Assembly: GCA_024809215.1 (NCBI GenBank)
Contig: JANUBW010000016.1
Span: 62,001-126,000, forward strand
Direction: 5' to 3'
DNA: 64,000 nucleotides
Origin: Niastella sp. OAS944
GTDB taxonomy: Bacteria > Bacteroidota > Bacteroidia > Chitinophagales > Chitinophagaceae
The notes under the pieces were generated by a model. It had not been told where the DNA came from. It searched no databases and saw only the letters and a program-made list of their open reading frames with translations. Position numbers and translations under genes: made by a program. This document shows positions 54,872 through 63,305 of this stretch, piece by piece; the stretch's first letter is position 1, and each line of letters starts with the position of its first letter.

Positions 54872-55471
54872 CTATTGAATGGCCCTTGAAACAATGGGCG
54901 AGCAGGCCTTTTGCCCTTTGCGGCCAACAGCTACTACGCGGAACCAGTACCGTTTATCGGAAACTAATCCGGTGAACGTGTGGTAACCTTTAGAGCTTCC
55001 CTCGCTGTACCACACCGTATTGGGACCTGGCGGTTCGGTTGTATACTGGTGCATATATGATAACACACCTGCGGCCCTCTTTACACGGGTGGTGGCTACC
55101 CCTGGCTCGCCCAGTATAACTTCCATAGTTTCGATAGAAGTTGCTTTTGAGCTGGTTTGCTCTTCAGTAACATCAAAACCACTGCTTAGCATCATTGCCC
55201 GGTTTCCACTGCAAATAAGCTCTACGTATGTTGCCAACTCCTCCAGCAAAGCCAGTAATTCGGCTTTCAACTGGTTTTTGACCGCTATCTTTTCCTTATC
55301 GCGGCCTTTCGCTTCTGCCAGCGATAACTGGAATAATGGCAACTTGGTGTTAAGCACAGCTAATGCTGCCGGTGGATTGGTGAAAACAGATTTGTTTTCT
55401 TCCATTTTTTCTTTAACGCGCAAACAAAGTGATGCAATGTCGCGTTCGTTTTTGTAAGTGATGATACCCAT
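54872..55471 (-). CDS. fibronectin type III-containing protein
   Basis: 199 residues. The N-terminal 100 residues are helical and charged (RVKEKMEENKSVF, AEAKGRDKEKIAVKNQLKAE), forming a small bundle. Residues about 115-195 form one FN3-like module ending with HTFTGLVSDKRYWFRVVAVG. No signal peptide is seen, so a cytoplasmic or non-classically exported protein is likely. I recognise this helical-plus-FN3 design from Bacteroidota hypothetical proteins but know no function. Monocistronic with its own terminator. Four helical-phased 10-bp repeats lie about 310 bp upstream. Confidence 0.65.
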   Translation of the reverse strand: MGIITYKNERDIASLCLRVKEKMEENKSVFTNPPAALAVLNTKLPLFQLSLAEAKGRDKEKIAVKNQLKAELLALLEELATYVELICSGNRAMMLSSGFDVTEEQTSSKATSIETMEVILGEPGVATTRVKRAAGVLSYMHQYTTEPPGPNTVWYSEGSSKGYHTFTGLVSDKRYWFRVVAVGRKGQKACSPIVSRAIQ

Positions 55472-55780
55472 TTTTAAAAGTTTTTTGAGTGATTAAAATA
55501 CCTGCCTTTAAAACCCGTTACACCGGACTGATAAAGGCAAACAATGGAAACAGTTTATAAACCAATCCCGATCTGCAATGATAACCTGTACCAAAAGAAG
55601 CGCAGCTGTTTCCGGTTTACCGGTGAGCATTAACAATGATCGTTGATTGTAGCCTGCTCTTATCGTATGCGTCTTCAATACATGCTTATATTACTTCGCT
55701 ACTCATCAGATCGGTTATATATCTCTGTTTCCGATTGACCACACAAACATACGACGGTTAACAATGCCAAATGCCCGTAC

Positions 55781-55820
55781 ACTCACTTATACTCACATAT
55801 ACTCACATATACTCACTTAC
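55781..55820 (+). repeat. 10-bp tandem repeat, four perfect-phase units
   Basis: Four head-to-tail units, ACTCACTTAT, ACTCACATAT, ACTCACATAT and ACTCACTTAC, at 55781, 55791, 55801 and 55811. A 10-bp period places each site on nearly the same helix face. The surrounding 55472-56109 contains no gene that I can support. Confidence 0.85.
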
Positions 55821-56109
55821 GTCCCTTTTTGACGCTTTTGTCGCGTTTATTGAGTTTTTATAGAAATTGAACAACCTTATCAGTGCAAGCAGCGGAAAGA
55901 GAGGGATCGAAAAACTGATTATGAGTGATTACTAATTACTTAAACCTTTTTCAATTAAAAAAAAAGTGGTTGGTATGTAAAAAGTAGAATTGGGAATTAC
56001 AAAACAAGACTATAGCATGTAATTGCAGAACTATTTCATTAAAGAATAAGGCATTTCTATATAATGAATGGTGCATTTCGGTGTACTACAAACCCAACTT
56101 ATTGCATGG

Positions 56110-56277
56110 AAGATCGATTCACTTACAAAACCAATTCTACTTTTATTAAAACAGATTCTGCTTTTAACAAAAAAAAGAATCCTTTTATCAGAAAGGATAT
56201 ACCCTTTTAAAAAGGTTGTTCTTTTTTTTACAAAATATACATCTGTTTTTATAAAACCTCTGCCTTTTATGAAGTTT
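56110..56277 (+). repeat. 21-bp degenerate tandem repeat, eight units
   Basis: Unit starts are 56110, 56131, 56152, 56173, 56194, 56215, 56236 and 56257. The units share a core close to ATTCTxCTTTTAxxAAAA. Translated on the minus strand, the period reads as seven-residue repeats of the type F-[IVL]-K-x-R-x-x, but no convincing protein start exists. The last unit overlaps the 3' end of the DUF202 gene (stop at 56267). Confidence 0.75.
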
Positions 56278-56644
56278 TTACCAGGTAGAATATTAAACAA
56301 ACACTAATGAGTAGAATAAAACCTGTTAACAGGTTTATTAGTAGCGGAGAGTTGTTATAATTACTTGAAGTAATTTCCTTTTCGGTTCTTTTATAACGCA
56401 TAAATGCCAGTAGCGTGGTGATGGCCCCCACTGCTACCAGCAATATTCCTATAACGGACGAATACCCTTTCGATTGAATGACGTGCGGTTTACCAACTAT
56501 CAACGACAGCTGTTTCACAAACAGCGAAAACTTCATTACCACAAATCCAAACGCCATAATGCCAATGCTCGTTCTTATCCATGCCAGAAAAGTACGTTCA
56601 TTGGCTAAATGATCGCTGGTGTTCTTTTTGATGTTTTCTTCCAT
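56267..56644 (-). CDS. YidH/DUF202-family membrane protein
   Basis: 125 residues. The DUF202 signature LANERTFLAWIRTSIGIMAF opens the protein, followed by three hydrophobic helices (about 21-42, 64-84 and 100-122) with the RYKRTEKEI linker between helices two and three. The family is a small inner-membrane protein of unknown function. It follows a small gene by 17 bp on the same strand. The extreme C-terminus is encoded inside the 21-bp repeat array, so the array may have replaced the original 3' end. Confidence 0.8.
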   Translation of the reverse strand: MEENIKKNTSDHLANERTFLAWIRTSIGIMAFGFVVMKFSLFVKQLSLIVGKPHVIQSKGYSSVIGILLVAVGAITTLLAFMRYKRTEKEITSSNYNNSPLLINLLTGFILLISVCLIFYLVKTS

Positions 56645-56661
56645 AGTTATTTGTATGGAAA

Positions 56662-56889
56662 TTAAATGTTATTACGCTCATTTCCCTCCTTTTTGTCAGT
56701 AAATTTTATGCCAGTTGATGCAAGCTCTTTTTCTTTAAGCAAATCCCCGGCCGTCCTAATCATTGCTCTTACAATTTCAAGTTCTTCAATTGTTCCCTCA
56801 CGCTCAAGCAACAACAGGAATTTACGTGTTTCCTGCCTTAACAGGGCCCGTAATTCACTGCAGTTGAGGTCTTGCAATTCATTTTGCAT
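56662..56889 (-). CDS. small helical hypothetical protein
   Basis: 75 residues, highly charged and helical (ELRALLRQETRKFLLLLERE, IEELEIVRAMIRTAGDLLKE). No signal peptide. Sits between the RND adaptor gene (33 bp upstream) and the DUF202 gene (17 bp downstream), so it may be a late member of the efflux operon. No recognised family. Confidence 0.5.
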   Translation of the reverse strand: MQNELQDLNCSELRALLRQETRKFLLLLEREGTIEELEIVRAMIRTAGDLLKEKELASTGIKFTDKKEGNERNNI

Positions 56890-56922
56890 ATGGTGGTCGT
56901 TATTTAGTGTTTTTTATAGTAG

Positions 56923-58008
56923 CTATTTTACTGTTGTTCCTTCCTTTACTTCATCGGTGGCATGTAACAGAATTTCATCGCCACCCGCCAGTTTGCCAAA
57001 CACCTCGGTTGAATCTTTTGCCTTCAGACCTTCTTTTATATCTACAAACTGCGCCCTACCGTCTTTAACTGTTATTACATACTGGCGTTCGGTTGAACGT
57101 ACAATGGCATTATTGGGTATAAGTAATGATTTTGCTTCTGAAAGCAGCGGCACCTTTACTTCGGCATACATACCGGGCTTGAACTGTTGTTTATCATTTT
57201 GAATGTCTACCTCAATGGCCTCTGAGCGCATATTGGTGAGGGCATTAGCCGAACGGCTTATTTTGGCCGTATGTTCTTTATCGGGTATTGAATTAAAGAT
57301 AAACGATACCGGCCTGGTTAGGTCAACCTGATCGACATATGCTTCGGGAATAAACACTTCCAGCCTTAACTTCTTTAAATGCTGCAATACCAGCATGGGC
57401 TGGTCATTGGTTTTGGAACCCGGCCCTACCAATGCACCCGATGAAATATTTCGTTGAATAATAAAGCCATCGAACGGGGCCGTGATAACCAGATAGCTTT
57501 TAATATTGTTCATTACGTCAACATTCGATTTTTCGGCCATCACCCTGGCATCATCGGCTTTCATTCGGGCCAGCGCATTATCGAGGTCTAATGGGGCCAC
57601 AGCACCGGCTTCTTTGGCCGCATCTTTCAGGCGGCGATATTGTTCACGGCTTGCCACCGCATTTTCCTGCGCCTGAACATATTTTGAGGTGGCTATTTGC
57701 ACCTGCGACTCCAGTTCGGGCGCAATGATGCGTACCAGCACCTGTCCCTTCTTAACCGGGCTGCCCCGGTCAACCAGTACATTATCAACAAAGCCATTCA
57801 CTTTTGCGTAGATGTTTACTTCTTCAAAGGGCTTTAACTGGCCCGGGAGTCTTACATAACTGCTCAACGGATTTTCTGTTATGCGGCCAATTTCATATTT
57901 ACTGGCATCGGCAGTAGCTTTAGCTGTTAGGTCAATTGGTTTTTCCACTTCACCGCAACTACATATGGCAATTATTACCGTTGCTGTTATTATTGTTCTT
58001 AATTCCAT
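56923..58008 (-). CDS. RND efflux periplasmic adaptor subunit (membrane fusion protein)
   Basis: 361 residues with a lipoprotein-type N-terminus (IIAICSCGEVEKP). Barrel-sandwich hybrid pieces VNIYAKVNGFVDNVLVDRGS and PVKKGQVLVRI, a coiled hairpin at about 95-150 (YVQAQENAVASREQYRRLKD), then VITAPFDGFIIQRNISSG, the beta-barrel (LRLEVFIPEAYVDQV) and the membrane-proximal domain (LLIPNNAIVRSTERQYVIT). It links the inner-membrane pump to TolC. Its start lies 3 bp after the pump gene stop, and both follow TolC. Confidence 0.9.
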   Translation of the reverse strand: MELRTIITATVIIAICSCGEVEKPIDLTAKATADASKYEIGRITENPLSSYVRLPGQLKPFEEVNIYAKVNGFVDNVLVDRGSPVKKGQVLVRIIAPELESQVQIATSKYVQAQENAVASREQYRRLKDAAKEAGAVAPLDLDNALARMKADDARVMAEKSNVDVMNNIKSYLVITAPFDGFIIQRNISSGALVGPGSKTNDQPMLVLQHLKKLRLEVFIPEAYVDQVDLTRPVSFIFNSIPDKEHTAKISRSANALTNMRSEAIEVDIQNDKQQFKPGMYAEVKVPLLSEAKSLLIPNNAIVRSTERQYVITVKDGRAQFVDIKEGLKAKDSTEVFGKLAGGDEILLHATDEVKEGTTVK

Positions 58009-58011
58009 TGT

Positions 58012-61000
58012 TTAGGCTTTAGTTGTTTTTTCAATGCTGTTCAAATCATTATCGGGTAGTAAAGAGGGCGACTTATAAGAAGTTTTATTCTGCATTAAGG
58101 CAAATACCTGTGGCAATACAAACAGTGCTGCGAGGGTAGAAGCTATCAGTCCGCCGATCACCGCTCTTCCTAATGGGGCCGATTGTTCACCCGATTCGCC
58201 CATACCCGATGCCATGGGTATCATACCGGCTATCATAGCCAGGCTGGTCATTAAAATGGGACGTAATCTTATTGAAGCACTGGTAATAGCCGCGCGTGAA
58301 GCATTGCGGTAATCGAGCCGTAAGTTCTCTGCATTGGTAACTATCAAAATAGCATTGGCTACCGATACCCCCGTACTCATGATCATACCCATATACGATT
58401 GCAGGTTCAGTGTAGAGCCCGTGATCAACAAAGCCATCAATGAACCCACAATTACGGCCGGCACCGTTGACAACACCGTTAGCGATAATTTAAATGATTG
58501 ATAATTGGCTGCAAGCAATAAGAAGATCACCAGCACCGCGAAAAGCAGCCCGCTTTGCAAACCGGCAAATGTTTCAGTAAGCAGGGCCGACATACCTTTT
58601 ACTTCGGTAATCAATCCTTTGGGCGGCGTACCTAATGATCGTATGGCCTTTTCAACAGCGGTAGTAGCAGTACCAAGGTCTTCTTTATGAATATTTGCAT
58701 TTACAGTTAAAAAACGGCGCGGTCCCGAGCGGTCGTACTCACCCGGTACATAGGTTGTTTTGAAGGTTGCAATATCACCCAACACCGGACTGCTTTGTCC
58801 TTTTACCAATGGGATCTCGCGCAATTCATCCATCGTATTCATCACGTACTCGGGTATTTGCACCTGCACCTGGTAGGTATAGGCCTTCGCCTCATCGAGC
58901 CATTGATTTTTTTCACTAAACCGGCTCGATGACGTACTTGCGGTAACGGAACGGGCAATATCCTGTACATTTAAACCCAGCTGTGCGGCCTTTAACCGGT
59001 CGATGGAAATAGAAACAACCGGAAATTTCAGGGGCTGCGCTATTTGTACATCGCGCAAATAAGGTATTCGTTTAAGTGAATCTACCAGCTTATTGGCATA
59101 TTTTTCAATTTCCTGCAGGTCTTTACCTGCCACTCGTATTTCAAGCGGGGTAGAAGCACCCTGGCTCATTATTTTTTCAATCATGTCAATAGGCTCAAAC
59201 ATTATCTTCAACTCAGGCAGCTCATTCCTGATGTTCTTTCGCAGCACTTCTTTGAGCTCATCCATATTCACTTTATAATGTTCGTTCAAATTCACCTGCA
59301 GCACCGCTTCATGTGTACCCGTATTAAATACATACAAATTACTTGAACCATAACTGCTGGGAATAAGACCAACATATGCCGAACTGATACTTACATTCTG
59401 CTGAACGGTTTTATCGATGATCTGTAAAACCCGGCGCATTTTTTCCTCTGTTCGTTCAAGCCTTGTACCGTCCGGCGCTTTAATACGCAGCTGAAACTGG
59501 CCGTTGTTTATTTTTGGCATCATGTCTTTGCCTATGACCATAAAACCTGCCGCTGCCATGGCAGCAATTATAATCAGATAAGCAACAACGGTAACTTTTG
59601 AATACGACATACTACGTTTCAGGAAACGCATATACCGCATTTTGATCCGTTCAAACAGATCATTCTTCTCTGGTTCCTTTTCTTCATTGGAAAGATGACT
59701 GTCAACCTGGGTACGCTCTTCGGTATTGAGCGCCTGGCCGGCATGCGCATGCACATGGGCATGTTTATAATTCTGGTACCGGTCTTCTTTAATAATATAG
59801 TTGCTTAAAATGGGCACCAGGGTTTGCGCAGCCAGGTAGGAAACGATCATGGTAAAACCAATACTCAGCGACAAGGGCAGGAACATGGCCTTTGGCACAC
59901 CGGTCATAAGAAACGATGGCGCAAACACGGCGAGTATACACAGCAGTATCAGCAACAAGGGAAAAGAGATCTCCTGACAGGCATCGTAGATCGCCTGCTT
60001 TTTGTTCTTTCCCATTTCAAGATGCTGATGAATATTTTCAATGGTCACCGTTGCCTGGTCTACAAGTATACCGATGGCCAGCGCAAGACCACTCAGCGTC
60101 ATTATATTGATGGTTTGCTTAAACAGGCTCAGCATGAGCAAACCAATAAGAATGGAAACGGGAATGGTGATCACCACTATAAGGCTACTGCGAAGATCGC
60201 GCAGGAACAACAGCACCATTAACCCGGTTAGCAGGGCGCCCAGTGCGCCTTCGGTGGCCAGGCTTTTTACTGCATTTATCACAAACACCGACTGATCGAA
60301 TTCATAGGTAACCTTTACATCATCGGGCAATAAACTTTGTATATCGGGCAGTTTGCTTTTTAAATGCTGCACCACCTCCCAGGTAGAAGCGTCGGCTGTT
60401 TTCACAACAGGGATGTACACCGAACGTTTGCCGTTTATTAGGGCATAGTCTACCGTTATATCGGCCGCATCTGCCACGCGTGCAACGTCTTTTATCAGCA
60501 CCGGCACGCCATTCTTTGTTACAACCGGAATATCGCCAAATTCAGTTACATCTTTTACCAGGGTATTAATGGTAGTAATGAACATGGTATTATCGAGCCG
60601 CAGATTACCTGAAGGCGACATCACATTACTTTTTGCCAGCGCCGTCACCACTTCATCGGCGGTAAGGTTATAACTGCGAAGTTTATCGGGATCAATATTG
60701 ATGGTGATGGCCCGGGAGTTGGCGCCAAATGGCGGCGGGGCCGACAAGCCTGCAACAGAAGCAAATGCAGGACGAACGCGGGTTGCAGCCAGATCATAAA
60801 TTTCTTTTAACCGCCGCGTTTTACTTGATATAACCAACTGGCCAACGGGTAGGGAAGAGGCATCGTACCTGATCACCTGCGGCGGTAATGCGCCGGGTGG
60901 AAAGAATTTCATTGCCCGGTTAACCTGTAACGCTACCTGGGCCGAAGCTTCAGCCATATTGGTGTTCTCGTAAAAACTGAGTTTCACCATAGTGAGACCC

Positions 61001-61257
61001 TGAATGTTTTTGGCCGAAATACTTTTAACACCGTTCACATACAGGAACTGGTCCTGCAAACGGGTTGAGAAAAAACCTTCCATTTGCTGGGCCGACATGC
61101 CACCATAACTTTCTATAACATAAATAGTGGGCAGGTTGAGCTGCGGGAAGATATCGACCGGCATTTTCAACGTTGCCAGCACTGAGAAGATGAGTAAACT
61201 GGCTGTGATAACTATATTGGTGATCGGCCTTTTGAGCGCAGATGATACTAATGACAT
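58012..61257 (-). CDS. RND efflux transporter permease (AcrB-like)
   Basis: 1081 residues. N-terminal RPITNIVITASLLIFSV and PVDIFPQLNLPTIYV are classic. Twelve transmembrane helices in two halves, with TM4 LALAIGILVDQATVTIENIH, where the usual Asp-Asp or Asp-Ala pair is Asp-Gln. Two large porter loops carry PPPFGANSRAITINIDPDKL and PAPDGT-like (KAPDGTRLERTEEKMRRVL) features. An unusual His-rich stretch, YKHAHVHAHAGQ, lies at about 495 in the cytoplasmic linker between halves. Exports an unknown toxic substrate with the neighbouring adaptor and TolC proteins; the His cluster hints at metal sensing. Confidence 0.92.
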   Translation of the reverse strand: MSLVSSALKRPITNIVITASLLIFSVLATLKMPVDIFPQLNLPTIYVIESYGGMSAQQMEGFFSTRLQDQFLYVNGVKSISAKNIQGLTMVKLSFYENTNMAEASAQVALQVNRAMKFFPPGALPPQVIRYDASSLPVGQLVISSKTRRLKEIYDLAATRVRPAFASVAGLSAPPPFGANSRAITINIDPDKLRSYNLTADEVVTALAKSNVMSPSGNLRLDNTMFITTINTLVKDVTEFGDIPVVTKNGVPVLIKDVARVADAADITVDYALINGKRSVYIPVVKTADASTWEVVQHLKSKLPDIQSLLPDDVKVTYEFDQSVFVINAVKSLATEGALGALLTGLMVLLFLRDLRSSLIVVITIPVSILIGLLMLSLFKQTINIMTLSGLALAIGILVDQATVTIENIHQHLEMGKNKKQAIYDACQEISFPLLLILLCILAVFAPSFLMTGVPKAMFLPLSLSIGFTMIVSYLAAQTLVPILSNYIIKEDRYQNYKHAHVHAHAGQALNTEERTQVDSHLSNEEKEPEKNDLFERIKMRYMRFLKRSMSYSKVTVVAYLIIIAAMAAAGFMVIGKDMMPKINNGQFQLRIKAPDGTRLERTEEKMRRVLQIIDKTVQQNVSISSAYVGLIPSSYGSSNLYVFNTGTHEAVLQVNLNEHYKVNMDELKEVLRKNIRNELPELKIMFEPIDMIEKIMSQGASTPLEIRVAGKDLQEIEKYANKLVDSLKRIPYLRDVQIAQPLKFPVVSISIDRLKAAQLGLNVQDIARSVTASTSSSRFSEKNQWLDEAKAYTYQVQVQIPEYVMNTMDELREIPLVKGQSSPVLGDIATFKTTYVPGEYDRSGPRRFLTVNANIHKEDLGTATTAVEKAIRSLGTPPKGLITEVKGMSALLTETFAGLQSGLLFAVLVIFLLLAANYQSFKLSLTVLSTVPAVIVGSLMALLITGSTLNLQSYMGMIMSTGVSVANAILIVTNAENLRLDYRNASRAAITSASIRLRPILMTSLAMIAGMIPMASGMGESGEQSAPLGRAVIGGLIASTLAALFVLPQVFALMQNKTSYKSPSLLPDNDLNSIEKTTKA

Positions 61258-61273
61258 AAAACCGGTTTATAAG

Positions 61274-62677
61274 TTATAAAAGCGATTGTACCTGATTGCT
61301 GTTGATCGCTTTCTCAAACAGGGTTTTGCAATACATATACTTGGCTGCAATGAGATCAGTTTCCGCCCGGTATAAAACACTTAAGGCAATATTTAATTCA
61401 ACTATATTGATAAGTCCATTTTTATACAGGGATAATTTTTGCCGGTAGGCGGCCTGTGCAGCCGATAGCTGATGCGGAATTTCTAACAGCTTTTGTTTCA
61501 TGGTGCCCAGCCGTGCGTTCAGTTTGCTTTCGTTCAGGTTCAGTAATAATTGCTTTTCTTTATACTGTTCATCGGCATAGTGGGTAACAGCTTCCTGTGT
61601 TTTCATTTGCAACTGTCTTCGTTTTATATCGAACAGGTCGTACGTAATACCAACGCCAACCAGGTAATTGCCGCGCTCCAATCCTAAACCTTTGCCTAAT
61701 GCCCTGAACTCATCGCCGGCACTTACACTGCTTCCTCTTCCCCAAACAGCGCCCTGCAGGGAAATGGCAGGGTAAAAACTTTTCTTTACCAGTTGAGCCT
61801 TCTGTAAACTGTTTTGATAAAGCGATCTGTAATACTGTAAAATGGGATGTTGAGCGTTATTGGCATCATTCGATACCGCGGCCAAACTTTGGGCAATAAG
61901 CCTGGTGGAATAAGCCGTATCGGCTTTTAATTGTTCTGCCGATGTACCGGTAATAGCCGACAGGATTATTTTCAATTGCTGCCGCTGCCCATCCAACTCA
62001 AGGTAATTGGAGCGTAGCCTTGAAATTTCTGCTTCTGCAATACTGGTATCAACGCCTGCCTTAATACCGCTTTTTGCAAGCGCCATAATCGACTGCCTGA
62101 TCTCTGTTGTGCGGTCGATATTCTGAGTTTGAATAGCCAGCAGATCTTCTATTTGTAACCACTGCAAATAAGTATCAATAACATAAGCTTCGAGATCATA
62201 TTTTTTCTGATTGAAGCGCGACTGTTCAACCAATACATCGGAAGCAGCTACATTTCGCTGTTCTTTCTTTTCACCAAAATCGTAAATGGTCCAGTTAAGT
62301 GATGCAATGGCCAGGTCGGTAAGAATGGTAGCATCGCTGCCTTCATTGCGCACCCTTGAGTTACCCGGAACGATACCATATGAAAAATAACCGCCGGGCA
62401 AATTATTGTTGGTGCCCAGGTTGCCTTGTAAATTCAGGGTAAAAGCGGGCAGGGCATTATATTTTGCGGCATTTTGCTCCGCCAGTTTTATAAGAATGGC
62501 CGCAGAATCTGACATCAGGAAGGCCGATTGTTTACCAACCCGGCACAACAGATCTCTTAACCCAACAGAAGTATCTCTAGTTTGACTTTTTGCAACGCTG
62601 AAAACGAGTAATATCCACGACCAGGCACTAATTAGTATGGCCTTATTTTTATTGAACATACGAATACGTTTATCCAT
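61274..62677 (-). CDS. TolC-family outer-membrane efflux protein
   Basis: 467 residues from the ATG at 62675-62677; the frame extends to 62725, but MDKRIRMFNKNKAILISAWS gives a sensible signal start. Helical duplicated TolC repeats such as TDLAIASLNWTIYDFGEKKE, VLVEQSRFNQKKYDLEAYVI and LGLERGNYLVGVGITYDLFD. It forms the outer-membrane exit duct. First gene of the tight efflux operon: its stop is 16 bp before the RND start. Confidence 0.88.
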   Translation of the reverse strand: MDKRIRMFNKNKAILISAWSWILLVFSVAKSQTRDTSVGLRDLLCRVGKQSAFLMSDSAAILIKLAEQNAAKYNALPAFTLNLQGNLGTNNNLPGGYFSYGIVPGNSRVRNEGSDATILTDLAIASLNWTIYDFGEKKEQRNVAASDVLVEQSRFNQKKYDLEAYVIDTYLQWLQIEDLLAIQTQNIDRTTEIRQSIMALAKSGIKAGVDTSIAEAEISRLRSNYLELDGQRQQLKIILSAITGTSAEQLKADTAYSTRLIAQSLAAVSNDANNAQHPILQYYRSLYQNSLQKAQLVKKSFYPAISLQGAVWGRGSSVSAGDEFRALGKGLGLERGNYLVGVGITYDLFDIKRRQLQMKTQEAVTHYADEQYKEKQLLLNLNESKLNARLGTMKQKLLEIPHQLSAAQAAYRQKLSLYKNGLINIVELNIALSVLYRAETDLIAAKYMYCKTLFEKAINSNQVQSLL

Positions 62678-62767
62678 GCTGGTATACTGCCGGTTTTTGA
62701 ACAGCAAACACCTATGGCTATGCAACCAGTGGTTACATAATTTTCAAGAAGAAAATTGATGACTGTA

Positions 62768-63148
62768 TTAACAAGAGAGTGAGGAAGCAGGTGGTCCTCT
62801 TAATAATGCGTGGCAAACAGAGGCGCCGGAGATCAGTGGTATGGGAAGAAAGGTTTCATTAACCTTTATATAATATTTGGTTATTCCCTGTACACCAAAA
62901 GGTTCTATCAGAAAAACTTCCTGATGTACATAACGTTTATTGAGCCTTAATTTTTGTACGGTTGATTTATTATCCCCTGATCTTTCAACTGAAACACCGG
63001 TTTTGGTATTTGTATTTGCGCCGGGATAATCGGAAAAAATGGAATCGGAAAAAGTATATTTCAGGTTTAATTGAACAGAGAGAAAAAGCAAATAAATGCT
63101 CAGTAAGCCAAGTTTGCCAACCAACATTTTAAGCTTTATTTGCCGCAT
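62768..63148 (-). CDS. small membrane-anchored protein upstream of the efflux operon
   Basis: 126 residues. A hydrophobic segment at about 11-29 (LGLLSIYLLFLSVQLNL) is a membrane anchor or signal peptide. The rest is a short polar domain ending in a CHALLRGPPAS-like tail with a final Cys. No named family comes to mind. It lies 90 bp upstream of tolC on the same strand and may belong to the operon; such small genes are often adjacent to Bacteroidota RND operons. Confidence 0.5.
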   Translation of the reverse strand: MRQIKLKMLVGKLGLLSIYLLFLSVQLNLKYTFSDSIFSDYPGANTNTKTGVSVERSGDNKSTVQKLRLNKRYVHQEVFLIEPFGVQGITKYYIKVNETFLPIPLISGASVCHALLRGPPASSLSC

Positions 63149-63305
63149 GTAATAAAATTACAATAATAAATTTAGGGGCGAAGATGCGTTAACATCTCAA
63201 AAACCAAGATTAGAAGCGGATTAGAAACCAGGCGCTTCCCTATTCCGCGGTAAAAGATGTTGAAGAAGAAGCAGGCGTTGCATCTATGATCGATAAATTT
63301 TCATT

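Noticed and set aside
56031-56307. Small frames on either strand in the 56.1-56.3 kb repeat array
   Set aside because: The seven-residue periodicity is explained by the 21-bp DNA repeat, and no supported start or gene context exists.
59824-60295. Plus-strand open frames within the RND pump gene
   Set aside because: Antisense shadows of conserved pump sequence; codon pattern fits only the minus-strand gene.
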